The notes beneath the pieces are model-generated. The model had not been told where the DNA came from. It worked only from the letters and a program-made list of their open reading frames with translations, and searched no databases. A program made the translations under genes and the position numbers. A DNA stretch of 64,000 nt from Cafeteria roenbergensis (lineage: Eukaryota > Sar > Bigyra > Bicosoecida > Cafeteriaceae): contig VLTN01000023.1 in NCBI GenBank assembly GCA_008330645.1, forward strand, positions 1-64,000. The letters are read 5' to 3'. Positions 13,801 through 22,479 of the stretch are shown piece by piece. Every line of letters begins with the position of its first letter. Position 1 is the first letter of the stretch.

Positions 13801-16800
13801 GCACGTGGCGGTCCTTGGTCTCGTAGTCAAGCGCCCCTGCCAGGCTCAGCTGGCCAGAGGGAGACAGCTTGAACAGCCCCTCGCCTCCAGACTTGATCCG
13901 CACGCTCACCTGGTCGAGGTCCTCGTCCGTGACCGACACCAGGACGCCCGTCGCAGGGAGGTCGAGCCAACTGGCGTGTTCTCCGGCAGCACGAGCGTCT
14001 GCAGCGTCGCAATCGTGGGCGGGTCGTTGACGTCGTTCACGGTCACCACCACGCTCGCCGCAGACTTCAGGCCGCCGGTGTCCGTTGCCTGCAGCTCCAG
14101 GTTGTACGACTCGGTGACCTCGAAGTTCAAGGCTGGCCTGTCCACGACAATCTGGCCGCCCCACTTGCCCAGGCTGTCCTGGACAGCCTGCACCGCGAAT
14201 ACGGAGCCCGTGTTGCCCTTGGTGATTGCGAAGGTGGCCTTGTCGCCAGCATCAGGGTCTGCGACCATGAAGGGAGACCCGACCTTGACTCCCTTGGCGG
14301 AGAGCTCATCGACGCTGGCCTCGCCTCCAGCCAGCGCGGGCTCCTCGTTCACATCGATCACGTTGACAACTACTGCCGCAGATGCGGTGAATGCGAGGAC
14401 ATCAATTGTTTCGCCGTCGATTACCTTGCTCGGTGGATTGTCTTGTGCCATCACAACCAGGCTGAAACTGGTCTTTTGCTCAAAGTCAAGGCCGGCGACG
14501 AGAGTGATGACTCCAGTGTCCGAGTTGACCGCAAACCGGTTTGCTTCGTTCCCTGTCGCAAACGCGAAGTTACTGACCACATGGCCGTCCGGATCCGTCG
14601 CCAAAACTTTGCCGATCACAGTGCCAGTGACAGTCGACTCCTTTACCGACAGCGTCAGTGGCGCAAGCGCCGGGGGTTTGTTGCCCGAAACGATTTGCAA
14701 TTTCGTCGTAATTTCCGCCGACAGCGGCGGACTTCCGTTGTCACTGACCGTGGCAGTCACGAAGCAGTCTGGGTCGTCCATGCCAACCCCGCTCGTCGCC
14801 AAGTAGTCAGCTAGGTTGTCGATCCCGATGCGGAACTGGCCGTCGTTGTCGATGGTGAACAAGGAGTTATGAATGGAGTCGTCGGGAGCTTTGATGGACA
14901 AGATTTTCCAGACGTGGGACTGGCCATTGTCCGGGTCCATGAAAAGCATAGGGCTCCCTACTGGCGCTCCTTTTTTTGCGGCAACGCTGACTGCTCTTCC
15001 GGAAGCTGCGTCAGTGATGACTGGCGCCTCGTTGACGTCCGTAACTGACACTGTGACCAGTCCGGAGCCCGAATTGGGTGGGTCTGCACTGTCCGCTGCG
15101 GTGACTTTGAGCACCACCTTGCTAGCCTTCTCAAAGTCCAGGCCGCCCGTGCCCACAATCACTTCGCAGTGGAACGACGACGTTGACCCAGACACTGGCT
15201 TGAGAGCAAACATGCTGCCGATGTTGCCCTCCGTGATTGTGCAGGTGTGCGTGTCGCCCGCGTCTTCGTCCTGGACGACCACGGCAAGCACCCTGGAGCC
15301 GACCGCAGCATCCTCTCGCACGGTTGCGCTTTGAGGGGCAATCGTTGGTGGCTCCGTCGTGTCCTCCACGTTGATGGTCACTTGAGCTTCGCAGAACTTG
15401 GGGGGCGAGCCGTTGTCAGTTGCGCGGACTGTCAGCGTGTGCACGGGCTTGGTCTCGAAGTCCAGGCTTTTGGCAACTCGGATCTGGCCTCCGCCCGACT
15501 CGATGCTGAAGAAGCCCCCGGGGTTGGAGACGAGCGAGTAGGAGATGATCGTGCCTGCGTCCACGTCCTGGGCAGCCACGGCACCTCCGACGGCCACCCC
15601 GATGGCAGCATTCTCCTTCACAGACCTGGTCAACGGGCTCATGGTGGGCGCCTCGTTCACATTGGTCACGTCCACGGTGATGCTTTTGAACGCGGGAGGT
15701 GGCTTGCGAGGTTTCAGTGCCCCTGTGGGTGCAGACTCCGAGCAAGGCACTGCCACTCCTAGCCTGCTGGCGCCGGACACCTAACAGGTGCCCATTTGGC
15801 CACTGCTGGATGCGTGATCACCATTCCCTACGATCACACGCACCAGGGCGAATCGGAGGCGTTGCCGGACACGTCAGGGAGTGCGAGTCGGTAACTTGCA
15901 CCGCGACGATGGCCGTCGTTGCCGCCTCGAAGTTAAGGCTTGCCCCGCCGTTACCCGACACGAAGAGCTGGCCAGTCTGGGGGTTGATGCCGAACGCGGA
16001 CCCCGACGTGACCGACCAAGTCAGCTGGTCATTGGCGTCTTCGTCCTTTGCAGTCAGAGGGCGGCCGACAAGCGTGTTCGCCGCGGCGAGCTCGGGCACT
16101 GACATGGCCGACACGTCCAAAATCGTCGGCGCATCCGCGTCATCTGCGATGTTGATCACCACCTGAGCTTGGGCGACGTTGTCAGAGGGGTCGGACACCT
16201 TCGCAGTGTACGTATACTTGTCCTTGGCCTCGAAGTTGATGGACGCGCCAGGCCGAATGGAAACCTTCCCGGTTTGGCTGTCGAGCGCGAAGTGGTCTGG
16301 GGAATCGGTGGCCGCCCATGCGTACACGAGCTCGTCTGCATCGGGGTCTGTGGCGGTCACGGTGCCCGCCACAGTGGCAGCTGGCATGTTCTCGAACAGG
16401 CCAAACACGAAGCGAGGCGACGTCATCGACGGCGGCTCGTTCACGTTGCGGACTGTGACAACCATGGTGCAATCCTCTGACATCTTTGGGTCTCCATCGT
16501 CCGAAACGGAAAGCGTCAGGGAGTACGAGGACTGCTCCGTAGCATCAAGCGCATCGCCTCCGCTTCGGACAAGAAGTTGGCCGTCGCAAGGTCCAATTGA
16601 GAACGGGCTCGAAGTGGGTGCCTTGATAGTCCAAATGAGAGTTTGTTGCCTGTCTGGGTCAGTGGCCTTCATTGGGGCACCCACCTTGGTGCCAGCCATC
16701 ACCTTTTCGTTTACCACTTGGTTTGCGCACATTGGAGTTGGCTTCTCGTTCACGTCTGTGACCGCAACGGTCTCTTTGCAGTTCGCCACCGATGCGGCGA

Positions 16801-18729
16801 AAGCCGTGCGCACGTTGACGACAAACGAGGTGCAGGTGTCGTACTTGATGCTCCGAGAATTCAGGCTGAGCTGTCCCGTGCTGCTGATGGTGAACACGTT
16901 GCTGTCCCCGTGCACGCAACCCTGATTCCACGACTGTGACGTGATGGAGTACGCAATTGTTCCCGTCGCGCTGCCCTGGAGCTTGGCTGCCATAGGCGCG
17001 CCTGCAAGTGCGTTTTGGGTCAGCTCCTGCACTGTGCGAGCTGCCTCTCCGTCCTCACAAGTGTAGAAATTGAGGGGGTCGATGATTCGGCCGAACTCGC
17101 ACGACTTGCCAGTCGGGCATGGCAACACCTCGTACCGCTCGTCCTCGGGCACTGTCAGCGGGCCAGAGTAGTGGCCCTTGGGCACGCTCAATGGCATTTC
17201 GGTTCCAGTCGGGCAGTAGGCGGCAACGCTGCCGCATTTGTTCTGATACTTGGAGGTCGATCCGGCGGGGCAGTAGTAACCGCGCGCACAGGCACCATCG
17301 CACGACGAAGACGGCAGTCCGGCCGACGTCCCGTAGCGTCCGGCTGGGCAAGTGAGGATTTCCCCCCCTGAGCAGTACTTTGCCTGCCCAGAGGGGCACT
17401 TCGCTTGCGAAGTGCGCGTCGTCGAGCTTCCCCCGGTCACGTAGTAGCCTGGTGAGACTGCAAGAGGTGCGCCGGAGCCTGCGGGGCAATACACAGCCCC
17501 TGATCCACAGGCGTATTGTGTGGGAGACGTCGAGCCAGCTTTGCAGTAGTATCCCGCAGAGCACGCTCCGTAGCAAGAGGACGACGAGGACTTCGTGCTC
17601 GAGACGCCGTAGCGTCCAGCTGCGCAGAAGCCCGTGCACGAGCTCTGACCTGAGGACGCCGTGAAGCGGCCTGCCGGGCAGTTCGAACAAGTGCTAGAGC
17701 CCGACGGTGAGTACGAGCCTGCCGGGCAGGCACCCGAACACGAGGAAGATGTGCCTCCGACAGATCCGTACCGTCCTGCGGCGCAGTATGTGCACGACCG
17801 CGACCCTGATGAGGACCAACGCCCAGCCGGGCATCGGAATGGCGTTGGCGAGCGAGACGCCGTGTAGGGGCAATAGTACCCAGCGGAGCAGTAGCCGCAC
17901 GACCTTCCACCTGCCCAGCTCGTGTAGCGGCCGGCCGGGCACGCGTATTGCGAGCTCATGCCATTTGATGGGCAATAGTACCCGGCCGAGCAACTTGAGC
18001 AGCTGCGAGACCTCGCGGACGAGTACGACCCAGCCGAGCAGGTGTAGCAACCGCCGCGATGTCTTGAGTACGGCTGGTACGTCCCCGCCCGGCAGCTGGG
18101 GCATGAGTAACAAGACGAGTAGTACGTTCCTGCGATCATGAGCGCAGGTGCAGCGGGCGGGCACGCAAGTGAAGCGGCCGGGCGTCCATGCGCAGGGAGG
18201 CATTTCGGGACAGGCAGTCGCGAGCGTGGCACACGCATTGAGGCCCACAGCACCGCCCCGCAGTGGCTCACCGTAGGAGCAGTAGTAGCACGGAGGGGCA
18301 CGGCGGCGCCGGCGACGGCCCCTGCGAAATCGAACCGCGTGACGCAAGGCAAACTCGGAGCTGGTCCATCGCAAACTGAAAGCTGGCGCGCGAGGCCATG
18401 CGCCTGGCTCAGAGTGCGTCATCACGACTCGTGCGCATGTGAACTAAGCTGCCCTGAGGAATCGGAGGGGGCGCGGTGCGAGCGGACGGGCTGCGCCCGC
18501 CCAACGAGGTCACTCAAACAGGCCATCGAGCCAGCGCAGATCTGACAACCGTGACGATGAAACCGTGAGCGGCGGCGCGGCCGGAATTCGCCATCGCCAT
18601 CTCGGCAGCCCTCGCCGCCGCAATGCCCCAGCGGCCCGGCCCGGCTCACCAAGCGTCCGCTGAAGTCAAAAACATGAGCAGCGTTGCGATCAGTACGGCC
18701 AGCCCCGCTGGAGAGAGCCGTCTCGACAT
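1..18729 (-). CDS. Giant cadherin-repeat surface protein (Cys-rich, cadherin and IPT/TIG-like repeats), C-terminus off the left edge
   Basis: The first exon (18650-18729) encodes a signal peptide starting MSRRLSPAG with a hydrophobic core. Exon 2 is 18272-18321 and exon 3 is 15844-18129; the splice phases 2, 1 and 1 all agree, with donors GTGAGC, GTGAGC and GTGCGT. Order of domains: Cys-rich CPAGxY repeats (about 17050-18130), then some 43 cadherin-type repeats (about 1830-17000) recognised by boundaries such as DVNEPP, DFE and AxDxD, then IPT/TIG-like repeats. Calcium-dependent adhesion at the cell surface is the family role. No membrane segment was found in the window, so secreted versus anchored is open. 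The cadherin homology continues across frame breaks near 3330 and 13965, and the region 1-1830 changes frame several times. The protein would exceed 5,500 residues. Confidence 0.8.
6481..6920. repeat. Internal duplication in the cadherin gene, copy 1
   Basis: About 440 bp nearly identical to 10558-10997 (offset 4,077), differing at only a handful of sites. It encodes part of a tandem pair of cadherin repeats. Other cadherin repeats in the gene are far more diverged, so this reflects recent segmental duplication or gene conversion. Confidence 0.85.
10558..10997. repeat. Internal duplication in the cadherin gene, copy 2
   Basis: Partner of 6481-6920. The similarity restarts briefly beyond the end (around 11035-11075 against 6955-6995), so the duplicated unit was probably larger and has begun to diverge. 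Confidence 0.85.
15759..15843 (-). other. 85-nt intron in the giant cadherin gene
   Basis: The exon 3 reading frame ends at a stop just after VTDSHSLT. A donor CCTG|GTGCGT and an acceptor GCTAG|GA restore one frame (phase 1) into the next DVNE-type boundary. Alternative acceptors nearby are out of phase. Confidence 0.55.
17050..18129 (-). other. Cys-rich CPAGxY repeat region of the giant cadherin gene
   Basis: The translation repeats motifs such as CPAGRY, CSAGYYCP and CAAGRYG every 25-45 residues. This resembles the GCC2/GCC3 (TNFR/ephrin-receptor-like) cysteine repeats found in extracellular proteins of many protists. It directly follows the signal peptide and precedes the first cadherin repeat, so it is the membrane-distal N-terminus. 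The disulphide pattern cannot be fixed from sequence alone. Confidence 0.7.
18650..18729 (-). other. Exon 1 of the giant cadherin gene, signal peptide
   Basis: ATG at 18729 begins 26 codons ending ...LTSADA with a hydrophobic core (GLAVLIATLLMFL), then a TG|GTGAGC splice donor. The phase-2 end joins exactly to the acceptor at 18321. The integrated element starts 44 bp upstream of this ATG, so it sits in the 5' UTR or promoter. Confidence 0.72.
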
Positions 18730-18768
18730 GGTGGCCACGACGAACGAAGCCCCGCCCGTCAACTAGGC

Positions 18769-18773
18769 AGCTC
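18769..18773. other. Target-site duplication, left copy (AGCTC)
   Basis: AGCTC lies directly before the first TG of the element and is repeated directly after the last CA at 38374-38378. Duplications of 5-6 bp are what mavirus and Polinton retroviral-type integrases leave. Confidence 0.85.
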
Positions 18774-18911
18774 TGTTATAGTTTAATATATTTTCTGGAA
18801 TATCACACATTTTTGGCCTCCGGCCAAAAATGTGTGTATAGTACTATACACACATTTTTGGCCGGAGGCCAAAAATGTGTGATATTCCAGAAAATATATT
18901 AAACTATAACA
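18774..18911. repeat. Left terminal perfect 138-bp palindrome with nested hairpins
   Basis: The two 69-nt arms are exact reverse complements around a central GTAC. Each arm holds its own hairpin: stems 18804-18818/18822-18836 (loop TCC) and 18849-18863/18867-18881 (loop GGA), with 15-bp stems CACACATTTTTGGCC. Folded, this gives a T or cruciform shape like a parvovirus ITR. A role as replication origin or telomere is inference. Confidence 0.85.
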
Positions 18912-19860
18912 GTAATTATTCGCTGAATATATTGAAAACAGTGAAATATATTTGCCATAATGTGTGTATAGTACTTATCGACGTCGATAAGTACCTATAA
19001 GTACCTGGGAATTTCTCAGCAAGCATTACGGGATAAAAATTATCCAATGTTGCCAAAAAAGTCAACGGGTAATTATCCGAAAAGTACCTATAAGTACCTG
19101 GGAAATTCTCAGCAAGCATTACGGGATAAAAATTATCCAATGTTGCCAAAAAAGTCAACGGGTAATTATCCGGTAATTATCCGGTAAGTACCTGGGAAAT
19201 TCTCAGCAAGCATTACGGGATAAAAATTATCCAATGTTGCCAAAAAAGTCAACGGGTAATTATTTCCATGCTGTACAGCGATTTTTGCAATAATTGGTTG
19301 AAAGCCATGGGGTACCCCCCATGGGTTCAGTGCAATTTCGGGTATTATTACTCTGTGGGAGCATTTTGAGGATTAGTGGGTGGTGCCCGGCAATCCATTT
19401 TTCTCTATAGTAAAACTGGATTGCCGGGCAGGGGCTCTTATCATCTTGTACACATTTCTCGTTTTGCCATTCCTCAGAGGATTAGTGGGTGGTGCCCCCC
19501 TATCCATTTTTCTTTATAGTAAAACTGGATTGCCGGGCAGGGGCTCTTATCATCTTGTACACATTTCAGACCACGGGGTTTTTTGGCACGCTTTTTTTAA
19601 AAGCGATTACAGGGGTATCTGGGTAGTGTTGGGGAGTTTGTGTGTATAGCGATAAGAGGTGGTGCCCCCCCTATCCATTTTTCTTTATAGTAAAACTGGA
19701 TTGCCGGGCAGCGTCCACTAACACAACTGCAGTTTTTGGGGAAAGTCGTCGAAACTTTAGCGGGTACTGCGGGCTGGGGAATTACCAGGGTGGGGGAAAA
19801 GGGGAGTTTTGGGGATTTTGTGTGTATAGTGTAAATTCCTGTTATCATCTTGTACAGGTG
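18774..19860 (+). repeat. Left terminal inverted repeat, 1,087 bp
   Basis: Inverted match to 37378-38373. The inner edge is the shared CTTGTACAGGTG. The left copy carries three tandem copies of a unit running from GTACCTGGGAAATTCTC to AACGGGTAATTATC; the right copy has about two, which largely explains the 91-bp length difference. It also contains GCCCGGCAATCC...GGATTGCCGGGC hairpins. No gene is supported; the open frames in it recur mirror-image in the other TIR. Confidence 0.9.
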
Positions 19861-19902
19861 CGTTAGGGGGCTAAACGTTATTTCCTGGACTGTGGTAGAA
19901 GC

Positions 19903-20499
19903 ATGGAGACTCTTCATGATTACCTTTTTAAGCATATGGAAGAACTTATTGACTATAACTATGAGTTCTATTTCTTGGAAACCACCACTCCTGAAACACG
20001 AATGAAAACCTTGATGTCTATGGAACCTATTGATGTGTTTTTATTTTCGGCATCGATTGGAGATCTTGACTATTGCAAACACCTCGTGACTCACTACGGG
20101 GTAAAGATAAATGATAAGGACTGCAATGAAACGGACATTACAATGGTTATTGGCGACGAAGCATTTAATGTGTTTCAGTGGGTAATGGAAAGCGGATTAT
20201 TTTGGGAAAAAGACTTTTATTGTTATTTTGTAAATCTGATAGGTTCTGGCGATCTCAAATGTGCTAAGTTGTTGGCTGAGAAGTACGGAATTGATATTCA
20301 TGCAGAAAATGACAAAGCCCTAAGATTTTGTATTTATCCTAATACCAAAAAATGCATTGAATGGCTTATTGAAAATGGAGCGGATATTCATGCTCAGGAT
20401 GATTTTCTTTACAAATACGTAAAAAAGTACGAAGTTGGTACTACCAATGACGCGTTTTACGAGCATTTCAAGTGGATTAGTTCTTTTGGCGGCCATTGA
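19903..20499 (+). CDS. Ankyrin-repeat-like protein of giant-virus style
   Basis: 198 aa. The repeats are degenerate ankyrin units with phrases such as DVFLFSASIGDLDYCKHLV, CAKLLAEKYGIDIHAEND and CIEWLIENGADIHAQDD, spaced about 30-35 residues apart. This phrasing resembles ankyrin proteins of Mimivirus-like giant viruses. It is the most AT-rich gene of the element and the first after the left TIR, so it looks like a recent cargo gene, possibly taken from a coinfecting giant virus. The start is preceded by GGTAGAAGC, the element's usual start-proximal motif. The binding partner is unknown. Confidence 0.7.
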   Translation: METLHDYLFKHMEELIDYNYEFYFLETTTPETRMKTLMSMEPIDVFLFSASIGDLDYCKHLVTHYGVKINDKDCNETDITMVIGDEAFNVFQWVMESGLFWEKDFYCYFVNLIGSGDLKCAKLLAEKYGIDIHAENDKALRFCIYPNTKKCIEWLIENGADIHAQDDFLYKYVKKYEVGTTNDAFYEHFKWISSFGGH

Positions 20500-20540
20500 T
20501 GCGTTTAATGTCATAAACGTTTTATGTCCTGACATAATAG

Positions 20541-21149
20541 ATGCCAGGACAGAGAGCACTTACTAAGGACTATAACCGTCGTATTCGTGAACATGGTGAA
20601 ACCCTGGACATTGAGATTAGTGACCCAGTGCTTTACCGAGACTTGATGACCATTGTGAAGAACCATCACGAATGGGAGGAGCGGAAAGAGGGAGTTGTTG
20701 GCCTCTCAATCCAAAGACATTCTATTTCGCATCAACTATGTCTGCATCTGAACTATGAAGATGGTCGATACGACACGATTTCCGTTGCATCGTGTGTCTC
20801 TGGACGGGGGTGGACACCACTCCGGACAATCGCAGTGTCAATGCGCCATGAGGTTCATGAACAGAGAACTGAGTATCTTGATGCTAACCCGGTATGTTGT
20901 GCGTGTGGAAATTACTTTAATTTGGAAGTTGACCACACCGGGGGAATGGAATTCAAGGACTTGCGTGACGCATTTGTAAAAGAGCATGGGATTACGGCCA
21001 AGCATTTTCACAAGAACGCTGACGGAAACCCTGCTTTCATTGACCGCGAACTGGCGACACTGTGGCGCACGTATCACCTTGAGAACGCGAAACTCCAGAC
21101 ACTCTGCAAGACATGTCACAAAGCGAAGACTTTTGGGTGGTCTGTGTGA
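20541..21149 (+). CDS. DUF3223-like protein with HNH-type zinc-binding end
   Basis: 202 aa, ATG preceded by TAATAG. The N-terminal half (HHEWEERKEG...ISHQLCLHL.YEDG...ISVASC) resembles DUF3223/DCL-type domains. The C-terminal half has CCACG ... LEVDH ... LQTLCKTCHKAKT, paired Cys knuckles around a DH as in HNH nucleases. A DNA-nicking or homing function is plausible. The stop is 1 nt from the stop of the convergent integrase gene. Nuclease activity is inferred from motifs only. Confidence 0.6.
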   Translation: MPGQRALTKDYNRRIREHGETLDIEISDPVLYRDLMTIVKNHHEWEERKEGVVGLSIQRHSISHQLCLHLNYEDGRYDTISVASCVSGRGWTPLRTIAVSMRHEVHEQRTEYLDANPVCCACGNYFNLEVDHTGGMEFKDLRDAFVKEHGITAKHFHKNADGNPAFIDRELATLWRTYHLENAKLQTLCKTCHKAKTFGWSV

Positions 21150-21150
21150 A

Positions 21151-22313
21151 TCATCGCTTCTCAGCATCTTTTAGCATCTTGGGGACGTCGCGTTTCAGAT
21201 TCTCGACGGGTTCCCATGTTGTTTCTCCAGTCGTCCATTTGACCATCCATCCTGGTTCTCCATCCCTTGATTGTTTCTTTAACAATCGGGAGATGTCCCA
21301 CCGTGGCGCAGAGTCGCGGGTATTCTCCACACGTTCAACGAGTTGGAGGTCTTCTTCGTACTTGTTTCCAACCCAGTCAGGACGAGGTTGTCCACGCTTT
21401 GCTACATATGGCGCACCACTGAGTCTGTAGACCGTTGACCCGAATGGCGTCGATGGCCTGAGAATCTTTTCAACACGATGAAGCGTCTTCGACCACTTCT
21501 CGCCGTCATTTGCAACTGCAGATTTGACGACCCGCACAGTATCTCCGACGCGGAAAGTGGGAGGTGTGGCCAATGCTGTCGCGCGCTTCTTCGTCCTTGC
21601 AACAACTCCCTCACGCTTTCCATCTTCGAGTGCATGGGCTTCGTTGGGTGTCATGTCGATGGTAATCTGGTAGGAGTTGTTGTAGACGTCGACGAGTTCC
21701 TGGAGATAGGATGGCCAATCGCGCGTACCCTTTGCGCGCATGCTCTTCCGAATCATTTCCTTCAGAATACCGTTAAAGCGCTCTACTTGTCCGTTTGACT
21801 GTGGCTTCCCGGGCAACGAGAGAATTTGTTTCACGTTGTGCCGTTTTAGCACAGCCTTGAACTTTTGGTTAATGAACTCCGTTCCCTTGTCACTGCGCAC
21901 TGACCGAATGCCGTGAGCCTCAGACAAAAGGTTGTCCATTGCTTCCGCGACAGTGTCTGCTTTCTTGTTGAGCAGTGCGCGAGCATATCCTTTCTTCGAG
22001 AACAGGTCGATGCCCGTGAGGATGTACTGAAATACCGTCCCAGCCAATAAGGCGGACATCTGCGAGGTCGATTCCCATGACTCGTTGAGGCGCTCGAACA
22101 ATTGTACTCCGCACAACGCGAGGCTCTCTTTGGTCGTAGATACATTTGATACGTTTCCTGTTTCCGGAGCCACTCTGTTACTTGGCGCTGTGAGACACCG
22201 AGACCCTCTTCGTTGGCCTTGCGCCATACCTTGTCTCTGCCAAATGTGAACCCGCGTGTATACCAGAGGTCATACAGTCCGTCTTCTTGTGTTTTAGTCA
22301 GCGGTGGTACCAT
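21151..22313 (-). CDS. Retroviral-type (rve) integrase with C-terminal chromodomain, two frame breaks
   Basis: The N-terminus (MVPPLTKTQEDGLYDLWYT) is a helical, zinc-domain-like region. The DDE core is visible: first Asp in MGIDLAD, second in VRSDKGTEF, Glu in GQVERFNG. The tail WMVKWTTGETTWEPVENL is a chromodomain, as in Polinton and mavirus integrases. The ATG at 22313 follows TATAGAACACA. The frame changes near 22115 and near 22055, so the first catalytic Asp lies in a 60-bp segment out of frame with both sides. Each break needs only one or two bases. Either the gene is dead or these are sequencing indels. The product would catalyse strand transfer and make the 5-bp duplication seen at the ends. 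Confidence 0.85.
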
Positions 22314-22479
22314 TGTGTTCTATAAAGGGGCTCCGCCCCTTTTGAACCCCGTCCAAGGAAGTCCGAATATGCGTTTACACGTCTTTAATGTAAAGACTTG
22401 TGAACATTAATGAACCCTAAGACGGGGTTTTTAAAGGGGCGGAGCCCCTTTTTTTGGTACGCTTTTGCGTCAAAAGCGC
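22314..22479. other. Intergenic region with inverted GGGGCTCCGCCCC repeats
   Basis: GGGGC-TCC-GCCCC just before the integrase start and GGGGCGGAGCCCC just after the MCP stop are related inverted copies, followed by a TACGCTTTTGCGTCAAAAGCG hairpin-like stretch. Probably the transcript end for MCP. No gene. Confidence 0.5.

Noticed and set aside
18774-18911. Terminal palindromes as independent MITE insertions
   Set aside because: The 5-bp duplication flanks only the outer ends of the whole element, not the inner sides of the palindromes; they belong to the element.
19380-19866. Small ORFs in the left TIR
   Set aside because: The same frames recur mirror-image in the right TIR (37404-37855), lack the start motif, and consist of repeats and hairpins.
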